Source: Neoalteromonas flava (GTDB lineage Bacteria > Pseudomonadota > Gammaproteobacteria > Enterobacterales > Alteromonadaceae). From it: DNA of 64,000 bases. The first letter of the stretch is position 1. The number at the start of each line of letters is the position of its first letter. Below, one piece after another: positions 45,511 through 54,494 of this stretch. The notes beneath the pieces were generated by a model. The model searched no databases, was not told where the DNA came from, and saw nothing but the letters and a program-made list of their open reading frames with translations. Position numbers and translations under genes: made by a program. The stretch is taken from the NCBI RefSeq assembly GCF_002807685.1, contig NZ_PEAX01000003.1, positions 186,001 through 250,000 of the forward strand. The letters are read 5' to 3'.

Positions 45511-47442
45511 TTAATATTGAGCGCGTAGCCAACTAACCTGATAAGGCGCTAGAACTAGGTCTTGATCGAAGTAATCGTATTCCACGTTTTGGAGTAGATC
45601 TTGTAGTTTTCGATGACCAATGGTCTCCAAAACTTTCTTATCAACTCGCTGTGTATGCTCGCTGAAGTTATGTAACGCGAGCAGCTTTTCACTGCTTTCG
45701 TTGAGCCGCAAGAAAGCAAACACATGAGGATTGTTAGTCACCAAAATTTGAGTGTCTGCCTCGCCTAGTATTGGCAGCGACTTGCGTAACTGAACCAATT
45801 TTTGTAACCCTTTAAAAATACGACTTTCGGGACTTTTGCTATCCTTTGCTCGTGCAATGTCAGAATCTTTAACTGGGATGCGCTGAACCCACCGTGCATC
45901 GTGTTGCTTTGAGGGAACCTGCTGATAAGAGTAATCATTCAATAAGCCAAGTTCATCACCAGAATACAACAGCGGGATCCCGCCAATGCCAAATATAACC
46001 GTGTGCACTAGTAATATACGAGCAATGGCATGTTCTATATGCTCTTGATCACCTAGTGCGATTGCTTTTTCTAGCCCTGCAAGTGAAGCGAGTGAACCGC
46101 ACACTCGACAGTCGCCATTCGTTGGGTTTTCAGCAAAAGCTACGCCTGTCGCAAAACTGCCCTCAAATCGACCGGTATAAAATTGATTCAGAAAATAGCG
46201 ATGGTCATCTGCATTAATGCCTAATTGCCAGGCGACATTATCGTCAAAGGTCCAACCGATATCATCATGACAACGCACGTAATTGACCCAGCTACATGCT
46301 GAACTAATGGTAAAACTTCGTCGCATTGAATCAGTCAAAAGGTGCGTTTTTCGAGTAGCTAAACTATTCCAAATTAGTGCCATTAAAAGGGGATTATAGG
46401 AGAGTTGGCATTCTTCAGGCGCAATGTATTTATTGACTTCATCGGGATGAACGATGGCTTCGGATTTAAAAACAACCGCAGGGGCTACAATCCGCAGGCA
46501 ACTGTTAAATGCTTGAATAAGACGATGTGCATTGGCTTGGTTTTCACAGTTTGTCCCCATTTCCTTCCAGATAAAAGCTAAGGCGTCCAGTCGCAATGCT
46601 TCGCAGCCAATATTAGCTAGAAACAGCATTTCACCGACGATAGCATTGAATACGGCAGGGTTTGAATAATTTAAATCCCATTGGAAATTGTTAAATGTGG
46701 TCCAGACCCATTTACCAGACTCCTCATTCCAAGTGAAATTACCGCGCCTAACTTGCGGAAAGATTTCGCGTAGGTGTCGCTCGTATTGGTCCGGAAGTGT
46801 TCGGTCATCGAACATGTAGTAAAATTCTTGGAAATCTCTATCGCCTGTTTTAGCGGCCTGGGCCCAACGGTGTTCATCGGAGGTGTGATTAAAAACGAAA
46901 TCTAAAACTAAACTAATATCGGCCTCTGCTAACGCTTTGGATAAAGCTTCGAGGTCATTCACGTTACCTAATTGCGGATTAACGGTGCGGTAATCGGATA
47001 CTGCATAGCCGCCGTCACTATCACCCTCTGGAGATTTGTATAAGGGCATCAAGTGTAGATAGCTGATCCCGAGTGTTTTCAAATACGGAATTTTACGGAT
47101 AACGCCGCTTAAGTCTCCAGCAAACAAATCAACATATAAAGCCATGCCCACCATGTTTTCACTGCGATACCACTGTGGATCATTCAGCCTTTTCTGATCA
47201 TGGTTTTTAAGTCTACGTGAGCGTTCAGCATAACCTGTCAGCATGATTTTGAGTAGCGCTTGAATATGAAAGTAAAAGTCGTAGCGATGACCATAGATTT
47301 CGTGCAGCAAAGTAAATAGCTGCGTAAACTCTTCTTCCAGTCGTGTAACGAAAGTCTTTTGTTGAGCTTTAGTAAGCTGTTTCAGATCGAGGTCTGAGAG
47401 AACGCGCTGCAGTGTTCTTTGACTTTCTAGTTGTAGATCCAT
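45511..47442 (-). CDS. Amylosucrase-like GH13 enzyme
   Basis: 643 residues, GH13 (alpha-amylase superfamily) with the long helical N-terminal domain typical of amylosucrase and sucrose hydrolase (subfamily 4). Active-site segments: nucleophile in ALRLDALAFIWKE, acid/base glutamate in FKSEAIVHPDEV, and transition-state aspartate in VRCHDDIGW; the earlier DFVFNHTSDEH is the first conserved region. No signal peptide, so cytoplasmic. It polymerises the glucose of sucrose into alpha-glucan or hydrolyses it, releasing fructose, which fits the fructokinase gene across the promoter. Length matches known amylosucrases; polymerase versus hydrolase activity is not decidable by eye. Confidence 0.85.
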   Translation of the reverse strand: MDLQLESQRTLQRVLSDLDLKQLTKAQQKTFVTRLEEEFTQLFTLLHEIYGHRYDFYFHIQALLKIMLTGYAERSRRLKNHDQKRLNDPQWYRSENMVGMALYVDLFAGDLSGVIRKIPYLKTLGISYLHLMPLYKSPEGDSDGGYAVSDYRTVNPQLGNVNDLEALSKALAEADISLVLDFVFNHTSDEHRWAQAAKTGDRDFQEFYYMFDDRTLPDQYERHLREIFPQVRRGNFTWNEESGKWVWTTFNNFQWDLNYSNPAVFNAIVGEMLFLANIGCEALRLDALAFIWKEMGTNCENQANAHRLIQAFNSCLRIVAPAVVFKSEAIVHPDEVNKYIAPEECQLSYNPLLMALIWNSLATRKTHLLTDSMRRSFTISSACSWVNYVRCHDDIGWTFDDNVAWQLGINADDHRYFLNQFYTGRFEGSFATGVAFAENPTNGDCRVCGSLASLAGLEKAIALGDQEHIEHAIARILLVHTVIFGIGGIPLLYSGDELGLLNDYSYQQVPSKQHDARWVQRIPVKDSDIARAKDSKSPESRIFKGLQKLVQLRKSLPILGEADTQILVTNNPHVFAFLRLNESSEKLLALHNFSEHTQRVDKKVLETIGHRKLQDLLQNVEYDYFDQDLVLAPYQVSWLRAQY

Positions 47443-47520
47443 AGTGCTCCACCTACGTTACCGCATGAGTCATTTTTGCTGACTAAGAATAAAAAGCGAC
47501 ATTGTTGCTTTCACATTTTA

Positions 47521-47565
47521 TTTACACATTGCGACTTACTCGCTATATTAACTTAAACGTTTTAG
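47521..47565 (+). promoter_or_regulatory. Promoter and LacI-type operator ahead of the fructokinase gene
   Basis: TTTACA (47521-47526) and TATATT (47544-47549) are separated by 17 bases, a good sigma-70 promoter. Starting two bases after the -10 box is CTTAAACGTTTTAG (47552-47565), a near-perfect palindrome about a central CG, the usual symmetry of LacI-family operators. Position over the start site suits repression. The site also lies in the upstream region of the divergent amylosucrase gene. It is flanked by a wider repeat CTTACTC (47535-47541) / GAGTAAG (47565-47571). Confidence 0.65.
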
Positions 47566-47585
47566 AGTAAGTCGGATGATTTGTC

Positions 47586-47610
47586 AACTAGCAAACCAGT
47601 TTTGCTAGTT
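47586..47610. repeat. Perfect 10-bp inverted repeat in fructokinase leader
   Basis: AACTAGCAAA (47586-47595) and TTTGCTAGTT (47601-47610) form a perfect inverted repeat around 5 bases. It lies in the expected 5' leader, just upstream of the ribosome-binding GTGAGG (47615-47620) and the ATG. It may be a second operator, perhaps for another regulator, or an mRNA hairpin affecting translation. There is no T run, so it is not a terminator. Confidence 0.6.
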
Positions 47611-47625
47611 TAAAGTGAGGGTAAA

Positions 47626-48507
47626 ATGAGTAACGCACCATATGTTGCAGCCATAGAAGCCGGCGGGACGAAGTTTAATTGCGCCTTGGTCGATGCTAAC
47701 CGCAATATTATTGCACAACAACGAGTAGCAACTACAACGCCAGACAAGACTATCGGTGAAGCAATACAGTTTTTTCAGCGACTACGTGACCAGGGGTTCG
47801 ATTTCGCACGACTAGGGCTAGCATGTTTTGGCCCTTTGGATTTGCAAGCAAACTCAGACACCTTTGGTAGTATCGCTCGCACACCGAAGCCTGAATGGAG
47901 TAATACACCAATTAAGCAGTGGCTTGAACGAGAGCTTCAAGTGCCAGTTGCGTTGGATACCGATGTGAATGCCGCAGCACTGGCTGAGTCACTTTGGGGC
48001 GCAGCGCAGCACGCATCGGTTGCTGTTTACGTTACCGTGGGCACCGGTGTTGGAGTAGGGGTGGTGATCAATGGACAAACGTTAAAAGGACTGGTGCACC
48101 CAGAGGTCGGTCACTGGTTAGTTCCAAAGCCTACTGCGCTGGAGGGGCAGTGCCCGTTTCATGGCAGCTGCATCGAAGGATTGGCTTCGGGGACGAGTAT
48201 GCGGCAGATTTGGCAGACGCCAGCACACGAGCTGCCGCTCGATCATCCGGCATGGGATGCAGAAACTGATGTGTTGGCCCTACTGTGTCATAACCTGATG
48301 CTGGCCTACAGTCCATTTAAAATAATTATCGGTGGAGGCGTTATGGCGCGCGCAGAATTGTACACAGAAGTTGCTCGCAAAACCGCGCATTCACTCGCGG
48401 ATTATTTGGTGTTGCCACAGGGTGTAGAGTTTAGCGATATTATTCAGCCGCCGGGTCTGAGTGATAAAGCTGGGATCTTGGGGGCTTATGCGCTTACATT
48501 TCAGTAG
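47626..48507 (+). CDS. ROK-family fructokinase
   Basis: 293 residues. ROK signatures: N-terminal phosphate loop AIEAGGTKFNCALVD, the catalytic-region segment VALDTDVNAAALAE, and the zinc-binding motif GQCPFHGSCIEGLASG. The phosphate-2 motif is YVTVGTGVGVGVV. ROK fructokinases of this length (about 290-300) phosphorylate fructose to fructose-6-phosphate. The divergent amylosucrase and nearby LacI regulator support fructose from sucrose as the substrate. It has its own promoter and a terminator downstream. Confidence 0.88.
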   Translation: MSNAPYVAAIEAGGTKFNCALVDANRNIIAQQRVATTTPDKTIGEAIQFFQRLRDQGFDFARLGLACFGPLDLQANSDTFGSIARTPKPEWSNTPIKQWLERELQVPVALDTDVNAAALAESLWGAAQHASVAVYVTVGTGVGVGVVINGQTLKGLVHPEVGHWLVPKPTALEGQCPFHGSCIEGLASGTSMRQIWQTPAHELPLDHPAWDAETDVLALLCHNLMLAYSPFKIIIGGGVMARAELYTEVARKTAHSLADYLVLPQGVEFSDIIQPPGLSDKAGILGAYALTFQ

Positions 48508-48553
48508 TTAGGCAAAATGTAATGCTTTGTTACGAATTCCTCTGCTTAAAAAG

Positions 48554-48578
48554 CCGCTCAACTATTGAGCGGTTTTTT
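48554..48578 (+). terminator. Rho-independent terminator after fructokinase
   Basis: CCGCTCAA (48554-48561) pairs with TTGAGCGG (48565-48572) around a 3-base loop, followed by six T residues. It sits 47 bases after the stop codon. Confidence 0.93.
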
Positions 48579-48752
48579 ATTGTTCTCCTATACTGAAACA
48601 CTGTTTAGCCCGTCACTTTTATTTAAGGGTGAGTATTTTGCGGGCATTCGCCGTGTGTTAATAGCGGTTCAACGGGAGTAGGTCGCATTCAGTATGTACC
48701 TGTGTTACCAAATTCCAGATAAAAAATAAAACTAGCAGACAGAGGAAGAGAA

Positions 48753-50384
48753 ATGGAACGACGCGATTTTATTAAGCTCGGCGGTGCCGCCGGAATGGGA
48801 GCGCTAATGCTACCTGTTTCCGGGATCGCGGTTAGCGCAGATCAGCTATTGGATAAACCCATGGATGTCGCTTATAAGAAAAAGTTGGCAAACATTGCGT
48901 TAAACGCCGCAAAAGCAAAGGGGGCAACTTATGCCGATGCGCGGATTGGTCGCTACTTGAACCAATTTGTGACCACCAATGAAAATCGCGTTGATAATAT
49001 TGTTAATACAGAATCTGCTGGTATCGGCATCCGCGTTATTGCGAATGGTACTTGGGGCTTTGCATCTACCTCTAACATGACTCCCGATAGTATCGCCCGC
49101 ACCGCAGAGAGAGCGGTCGCGGTCGCGAAAGCGAATTCTAAATTTCAAACTGAGCCGGTAAAACTGGCACCCGTCAAAGGTGTGGGTGATGTTAGTTGGC
49201 AAACGCCAATTAAGAAAAACGCGATGGAAATTCCGGTCAAAGAGAAGGTAGATCTATTGCTTTCAGTGAATGACGCAGCCATGCAGAATGGGGCTAACTT
49301 TATTACTTCAGTGCTCTTTTTAGTTAATGAGCAAAAGTACTTTGCTTCTACTGATGGCTCATATATTGATCAAGATGTGCACCGACTATGGGCACCGTTT
49401 TTTGCCACGGCAATTGGTGAAAGTGGCTTTAAACAACGAACCAGTCTTGGGAATCCCGTAGGCATGGGCTTTGAATATTTGGATGGTAAAGAAGAAGACA
49501 AGATCCGAGTTTCTGGCGCCAATGTTGGCTACAAAAATAGCTACGATATGATTGAGGATGCGGCTGCTGCGGGTAAACAACTACAAGCAAAACTGAAGGC
49601 TAAATCGGTAGAACCGGGTAAATATGACTTGGTACTCGATCCTGCTCACCTCATGCTCACAATCCATGAGTCAGTTGGGCACCCATTAGAACTAGACCGT
49701 GTATTGGGCTATGAAGCAAACTTTGCAGGTACTAGCTTTGCCACATTAGATAAATGGCGCAGCGGCAAATTCCAGTACGGTTCTGACATCGTTAATTTGT
49801 TTGCAGACAAAACCCAACCTACCTCTTTGGGTAACGTTGGTTACGACGACGAAGGTGTTAAAACCAAAGAATGGGATTTGGTGAAAGATGGGATCTTGGT
49901 TAACTATCAGGCAATTCGCGACCAAGTCCACATGATCGACCAGAACGAGTCGCATGGTTGCTGTTATTCGCAGAGCTGGCGTGATGTTCAGTTCCAGCGT
50001 ATGCCAAACGTTTCCTTGCGACCAAATAAAGAAGATTTATCTGCTGATGATGTTATCAAAGACGTTGAAGATGGGATCTATATTGCCGGTCGTGGATCTT
50101 TCTCTATCGATCAACAACGCTATAACTTCCAATTTGGTGGGCAACTGTTCTATGAGATCAAGAACGGTAAAATTACTGAACAGATTGAAGATGTTGCTTA
50201 TCAATCCAATACCCAAGAATTTTGGAACAACTGTGTGCAAATGGCAGGACAGTCGGATTACCGCTTAGGAGGCTCGTTCTTTGACGGAAAAGGGCAACCT
50301 TCACAGGTCAGTGCGGTTTCGCACGGGTGTCCTACCACGCGCTTTAACAACGTGAACGTGATCAACACGGCGCGCAACGTCTAA
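48753..50384 (+). CDS. TldD-family metalloprotease with Tat signal
   Basis: 543 residues, TldD/PmbA family. The zinc-binding HExxxH is H305-E306-S-V-G-H310 in TIHESVGHPLELDR, the position of TldD, not of the inactive TldE. The N-terminus is a twin-arginine-type signal (MERRDFIKLGG then a hydrophobic stretch ending GIAVSA), so this copy is predicted to be exported folded, unlike classic cytoplasmic TldD of about 480 residues. The following gene encodes the TldE partner. The heterodimer is a peptidase known for processing microcin B17 precursor and the CcdA antitoxin in E. coli; its substrate here is unknown. Confidence 0.88.
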   Translation: MERRDFIKLGGAAGMGALMLPVSGIAVSADQLLDKPMDVAYKKKLANIALNAAKAKGATYADARIGRYLNQFVTTNENRVDNIVNTESAGIGIRVIANGTWGFASTSNMTPDSIARTAERAVAVAKANSKFQTEPVKLAPVKGVGDVSWQTPIKKNAMEIPVKEKVDLLLSVNDAAMQNGANFITSVLFLVNEQKYFASTDGSYIDQDVHRLWAPFFATAIGESGFKQRTSLGNPVGMGFEYLDGKEEDKIRVSGANVGYKNSYDMIEDAAAAGKQLQAKLKAKSVEPGKYDLVLDPAHLMLTIHESVGHPLELDRVLGYEANFAGTSFATLDKWRSGKFQYGSDIVNLFADKTQPTSLGNVGYDDEGVKTKEWDLVKDGILVNYQAIRDQVHMIDQNESHGCCYSQSWRDVQFQRMPNVSLRPNKEDLSADDVIKDVEDGIYIAGRGSFSIDQQRYNFQFGGQLFYEIKNGKITEQIEDVAYQSNTQEFWNNCVQMAGQSDYRLGGSFFDGKGQPSQVSAVSHGCPTTRFNNVNVINTARNV

Positions 50385-50407
50385 GTCGAATTAAGAAGGA
50401 ATAGAAA

Positions 50408-51751
50408 ATGACAATAATGACTGAAAAAGACGCGCAAGCCCTATTAAAGAAAGTGGTAGCGTTGTCTAAAGCTGATGAATGTGAATGTAATTTAGAAGGC
50501 CGCGTTGGTGGGAATATTCGGTATGCCAGAAATACAGTATCCACCGCGGGTGAAGAAAGTGACCTTACGCTGGCCGTGCAATCAACGTTTGGCAAGCGCA
50601 CTGGTGTGGCAACGATCAATGAGTTTGATAATGCCTCATTGGAAAAAGTGGTTAGACGGTCAGAAGAATTAGCTAAATTAGCACCGGAAAACGAAGAGCA
50701 TATGCCGGTGTTTGGTAAACAAGAGTACGTTAAATCAAAAACCTATTTTGATTCTACCGCAAGCGTTTCGCCTGAAGATAGAGCTCAAGCTGCGGAAAAC
50801 AGTATCGCTCCGTCGAAGAAGAACAAACTCGTATCCTCGGGCTTTTTGGAAGAAGCGGTGACCTTTACTGCGATCATGAACAACAAAGGCTTGTTTGCTT
50901 ACAATAAGAGCACCAATGTGGACTTCTCAGTGACGATACGCACTGAAGATGGCAAGGGTTCTGGCTGGGTAACCCGCAACTACAGCGACTACAAAATGCT
51001 TGATACCGCCAAAGCCTCAAGCATTGCTATTCAAAAAGCCAAGGGTAGTGTTGATGCAAAAGCTATGGAACCTGGCAAATATACCGTCATACTTGAGCCG
51101 GCTGCCAGTGTCGGGTTGCTTAATAACATGGCATTTAACTTCGGTCAGCGTGCCGCTGATGAAGGCCGCAGCTTCTTGAGCTACAAACCAAAAGAAGGTG
51201 AAGACGCGGAAAAAGCGCCAAAGAACCGATTGGGCGAGAAAATGTTTGATGAGCGCGTCACGATGTATAGTGACCCACAGCATCCTGTTGCTCCTGCAGC
51301 ACCATTCGGTGGTGATGGCTTCCCGCGTAAACGCGTAGATTGGATCAAAAATGGAGTGGTAATGAATATGCCAAACACTCCATATTGGGCGAAGAAAACC
51401 GGTGTGCCTTACATCCCTAATGGTGGCAACATCATTATGGAGGGCGGTGATCAGTCTCTCGAAGATATGATTGCAAGTACGCGCCGCGGTGTATTAGTCA
51501 CACGCTTATGGTATATCCGTCAGCTCGATCCACAAACATTGTTATACACAGGATTAACCCGCGATGGGACTTTCTACATTGAGGACGGTAAGATCAAATT
51601 CCCGATCAAAAACTTCCGCTTCAATGAGAGCCCAATTGTAATGCTCAATAACATTGAAGCATTGGGGGAACCTCAGCGGATCGACGGCAACATGATCCCA
51701 ACAATGAAAGTCAGAGATTTCACCTTTAGTAGTTTATCTGACGCGGTGTAA
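50408..51751 (+). CDS. TldE/PmbA-family protein, partner of TldD
   Basis: 447 residues with the TldE/PmbA fold but no HExxxH motif, so it is the non-catalytic partner that builds the protease chamber with TldD. Typical segments are GNIRYARNTVSTAGEE near the start, VILEPAASVGLL, and YIPNGGNIIMEGGD with the closing FNESPIVMLNNIEALG. No signal peptide is visible, in contrast to its partner. It starts 23 bases after tldD with AAGAAGGAA upstream and is certainly cotranscribed. An in-frame ATG at 50417 is an alternative start. Confidence 0.88.
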   Translation: MTIMTEKDAQALLKKVVALSKADECECNLEGRVGGNIRYARNTVSTAGEESDLTLAVQSTFGKRTGVATINEFDNASLEKVVRRSEELAKLAPENEEHMPVFGKQEYVKSKTYFDSTASVSPEDRAQAAENSIAPSKKNKLVSSGFLEEAVTFTAIMNNKGLFAYNKSTNVDFSVTIRTEDGKGSGWVTRNYSDYKMLDTAKASSIAIQKAKGSVDAKAMEPGKYTVILEPAASVGLLNNMAFNFGQRAADEGRSFLSYKPKEGEDAEKAPKNRLGEKMFDERVTMYSDPQHPVAPAAPFGGDGFPRKRVDWIKNGVVMNMPNTPYWAKKTGVPYIPNGGNIIMEGGDQSLEDMIASTRRGVLVTRLWYIRQLDPQTLLYTGLTRDGTFYIEDGKIKFPIKNFRFNESPIVMLNNIEALGEPQRIDGNMIPTMKVRDFTFSSLSDAV

Positions 51752-51759
51752 ATAGATAT

Positions 51760-51795
51760 AGCACCATCAACCACATTAGTTGTGTTGATGGTGCT
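51760..51795 (+). terminator. Stem-loop after the TldE gene (terminator-like, no T run)
   Basis: AGCACCATCAAC (51760-51771) pairs over 12 bases with GTTGATGGTGCT (51784-51795) around a 12-base loop. It lies just after the TldE stop. The absence of a T run on either strand makes rho-independent termination uncertain; it may protect the message 3' end. Confidence 0.55.
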
Positions 51796-51861
51796 CATCC
51801 GTCTGTTGGCTTCTATTCGCGGTCCATATCACTATTGTAGTTCTCAAGCAGTGGCTCAATC

Positions 51862-52560
51862 ATGCATGTAAATCGTCGACGCTTTTTAAAATCCAGTGCG
51901 TACCTCGCAGTTGCAGCTGCACTCCCAAGCGCAGTGCATGCTCAATCGTATGACTTTTATTTTACGCGATTAAGCTATGAGTCAGGCAACTGGGATGTGG
52001 ATGAACGGATGCCAGCGAATGTTCTCAATTCATTAATTGAATACACGAGTCTGCGCGTTGATTTAACCGAAAGGATTGTGCCTCTCAGCGATCCGATCAT
52101 GCTGACAGCTCCATTTTGCTACATGGCGGGGCATCGACTAGTTCAGTTTACCCGACAAGAACGGCAAAATTTTGAGACTTACGTCCGCAACGGTGGTTTT
52201 GTCTTTGTTGATGATTGTAACCATGACATTGACGGGATGTTTGCGCGTTCGTTTGAACGTCAAATGGCAGAAATTTTTGGGCCTGATGCGCTGCAAAAAA
52301 TTCCCAATGATCACCCGTTGTATTCGTCATTTTTTGAGTTTGATGGGCCCCCGCGAACCTCAATGGAGTTGAATGGGTGGGGCGATGATCTGGTCCATGA
52401 ATATTTAAAAGCAATAATAATTAACGGTCGTATCGGCGTTCTCTATAGCAACAAAGACTTTGGTTGTGAGTGGGACTATGACTTTCGCAATAAGCGCTGG
52501 TTGCGCGTCGACAATACCAAGTTCGCTGTCAATATTGTGATGTATGCAATGACGGCCTGA
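51862..52560 (+). CDS. Tat-exported DUF4159-type protein
   Basis: 232 residues with a twin-arginine-type start (NRRRFLKSSAYL, hydrophobic to SAVHA). The mature part starts FYFTRLSYESGNWDVDERMP and contains LTAPFCYMAGH, FVFVDDCNHD and GVLYSNKDFGCEWDYDF, matching my memory of DUF4159 proteins, a glutamine-amidotransferase-like fold. These are regularly the first gene in MoxR/DUF58 clusters. The operon below reads in the same direction, with a 12-base gap to the MoxR gene. The function is unknown. Confidence 0.75.
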   Translation: MHVNRRRFLKSSAYLAVAAALPSAVHAQSYDFYFTRLSYESGNWDVDERMPANVLNSLIEYTSLRVDLTERIVPLSDPIMLTAPFCYMAGHRLVQFTRQERQNFETYVRNGGFVFVDDCNHDIDGMFARSFERQMAEIFGPDALQKIPNDHPLYSSFFEFDGPPRTSMELNGWGDDLVHEYLKAIIINGRIGVLYSNKDFGCEWDYDFRNKRWLRVDNTKFAVNIVMYAMTA

Positions 52561-52572
52561 TGGAATGAAATT

Positions 52573-53586
52573 ATGCAAACAACAGAGTTAACCTCCGAAA
52601 CAGAGGTACAAGCGGCGCTAAGCAAATTAGACGCGGTTAGCGCTGAAATAGGCAAGGTTATTGTCGGACAGCACTCGGTCGTGCAGCAATTATTGATCAG
52701 TTTACTTGCCGGCGGACATTGCTTGCTTGAAGGGGTTCCTGGTTTGGCCAAGACGCTTATGGTAAGCAGCTTAGCCGACGCGTTGGCGATGAGTTTTAAA
52801 CGTATTCAATTTACGCCTGATCTAATGCCAAGTGATATTTTGGGTACCGAAATACTCGAAACAGATCACGATAGCGGAGATAAGTTCTTTAAATTTCAAC
52901 AAGGACCGGTATTTACTCAAATCCTGTTAGCTGATGAAATTAATCGTACACCAGCCAAGACTCAAGCCGCTTTGTTAGAGGCCATGCAAGAGCGGCAAAT
53001 TAGTTATGCCGGGGAAATTCGTCCACTCCCACAACCGTTTTTTGTCTTAGCGACCCAAAATCCCGTTGAACAGGCAGGTACCTACCCATTGCCAGAAGCG
53101 CAATTGGACCGGTTTTTGATGTTTGTCAAAGTGGATTACCCCACGTTTAGCGATGAAGTTGCGATACTGCAGCGCACGACGGGTGTGGAAAAGGCGTCTA
53201 TTCAGGCGCAACTGACAGGTGAAGAAGTATTGGCCTTGCAAGGTCTCGTTCGGCAAGTAGAAATCAGTGATGCAATAACGGAATGGGTTGTTCAACTAGT
53301 GCAAAACACCCGACCTCAAAGCACTAATAGTGATCAGGTTAAGCAATTCGTGCAATGGGGAGCAGGGCCACGATGTGGTCAAGCTTTAGTATTATGTGCC
53401 AAGGCCCATGCCTTGCTGGAACGACGCTTTGCCGTCACGGCTGATGACATACGTGCCGTTGCACCGGCAGTCATGCGTCATCGTCTATTGTTGAACTTTC
53501 AAGCTGAAGCACAAAGCGTAATGGTAGATGATGTGATTGAACAATTGGTTGAAGGGACACCGCTACCGGTGAGTCCGTTGTCATAA
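52573..53586 (+). CDS. MoxR-family AAA+ ATPase
   Basis: 337 residues. Walker A GVPGLAKT (about 54-61), Walker B LLADEINR, sensor ATQNPVEQAGTYPLPEAQ, and second-region PEAQLDRFLMF, the typical MoxR pattern. MoxR ATPases act as chaperones or remodelling factors in maturation of protein complexes, together with VWA or DUF58 proteins, here encoded directly downstream. The ribosome-binding site is weak (TGGAA). A cytoplasmic protein. Confidence 0.9.
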   Translation: MQTTELTSETEVQAALSKLDAVSAEIGKVIVGQHSVVQQLLISLLAGGHCLLEGVPGLAKTLMVSSLADALAMSFKRIQFTPDLMPSDILGTEILETDHDSGDKFFKFQQGPVFTQILLADEINRTPAKTQAALLEAMQERQISYAGEIRPLPQPFFVLATQNPVEQAGTYPLPEAQLDRFLMFVKVDYPTFSDEVAILQRTTGVEKASIQAQLTGEEVLALQGLVRQVEISDAITEWVVQLVQNTRPQSTNSDQVKQFVQWGAGPRCGQALVLCAKAHALLERRFAVTADDIRAVAPAVMRHRLLLNFQAEAQSVMVDDVIEQLVEGTPLPVSPLS

Positions 53587-53591
53587 ATTCG

Positions 53592-54494
53592 ATGTCCCAG
53601 TCCGTTATTTTAACCTCCCAATTATTGGCTGAAATGCGTGATTTAAGGCTGCTTGCACGCACTGTGGCGCAGGGCGCCCGAATGGGCGAGCATGCCAGTC
53701 GCCAACGAGGTATTGGTGCTGAATTTGCCCAATATCGTGCCTATGAACCAGGTGACGAGATCAATAAAATAGACTGGAAACTTTATGCGCGTAGTCAGCG
53801 TCACTTTGTGCGAGAGGCTGAAAGAGAAAGTGACATTAATATTTGGCTACTAGTTGATTGTAGCGCATCTATGCAAGAAACCTGTGTGCACACGGGACTG
53901 AGTAAATTAGATTTTGCTCGTATATTTGCCGCAGCACTAGGCCATATCGCGTGTTTTCAAGGCGACTCTGTCGGTATTGTCGGATTGTCGGTAAATAGCT
54001 CAGGATACATGCCAGCAATGCCTGGGGTGCAGCACTTCAATCGTTGCTTGGTTAGTTTACAGAATTTGCAAAGTGGTAATGTATTTCCGGATGTTACTCA
54101 ACTGCAATCGCAACTAGCTATGGCGAGAAAGAATTCAATCATTTTTCTGTTGAGTGATTTTTTTCAACAGCGGACGGAGGTAACTGAAGTTATTCGGCAA
54201 TTGTCGAGTCGGCAAACGGCAATTCATCCTATCCAACTGTTTACCGAACAAGAGGCGCAATTTTCCTACCAAGGGCGGTTGGAATTTGAAGACCGTGAAA
54301 CCGGCGAGCGGATCAAAGTAAACGCTGAAACCGTTAAACAGGAATACTTACACAATCGGCAGATGTATTTTGCGACGCTTGAACGCCAGCTCTTGTCTTT
54401 GGATTGTAGATTGCACAGTGTGAATATTGCTACGCCAGTAGGCTCAGCTCTGCGTGAAATGGTCGCTTTGATGAAATGGCAGGAACGCCGCTAA
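53592..54494 (+). CDS. DUF58-domain protein
   Basis: 300 residues. The DUF58 signature is EFAQYRAYEPGDEINKIDW followed by KLYARSQRHFVREAERE. The following VWA-like fold has WLLVDCSASM, the MIDAS-like DxSxS with a Cys-Ala insertion (DCSAS). It is separated by 5 bases from the MoxR gene and its stop overlaps the start of the next gene (TAATG). DUF58/VWA proteins work with MoxR ATPases. The start ATG 53592 has no good ribosome-binding site, so translation is probably coupled. Confidence 0.88.
   Translation: MSQSVILTSQLLAEMRDLRLLARTVAQGARMGEHASRQRGIGAEFAQYRAYEPGDEINKIDWKLYARSQRHFVREAERESDINIWLLVDCSASMQETCVHTGLSKLDFARIFAAALGHIACFQGDSVGIVGLSVNSSGYMPAMPGVQHFNRCLVSLQNLQSGNVFPDVTQLQSQLAMARKNSIIFLLSDFFQQRTEVTEVIRQLSSRQTAIHPIQLFTEQEAQFSYQGRLEFEDRETGERIKVNAETVKQEYLHNRQMYFATLERQLLSLDCRLHSVNIATPVGSALREMVALMKWQERR

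Noticed and set aside
48551-48580. Hairpin after fructokinase as possible regulatory RNA
   Set aside because: Short stem, 3-base loop and T run are a standard terminator.
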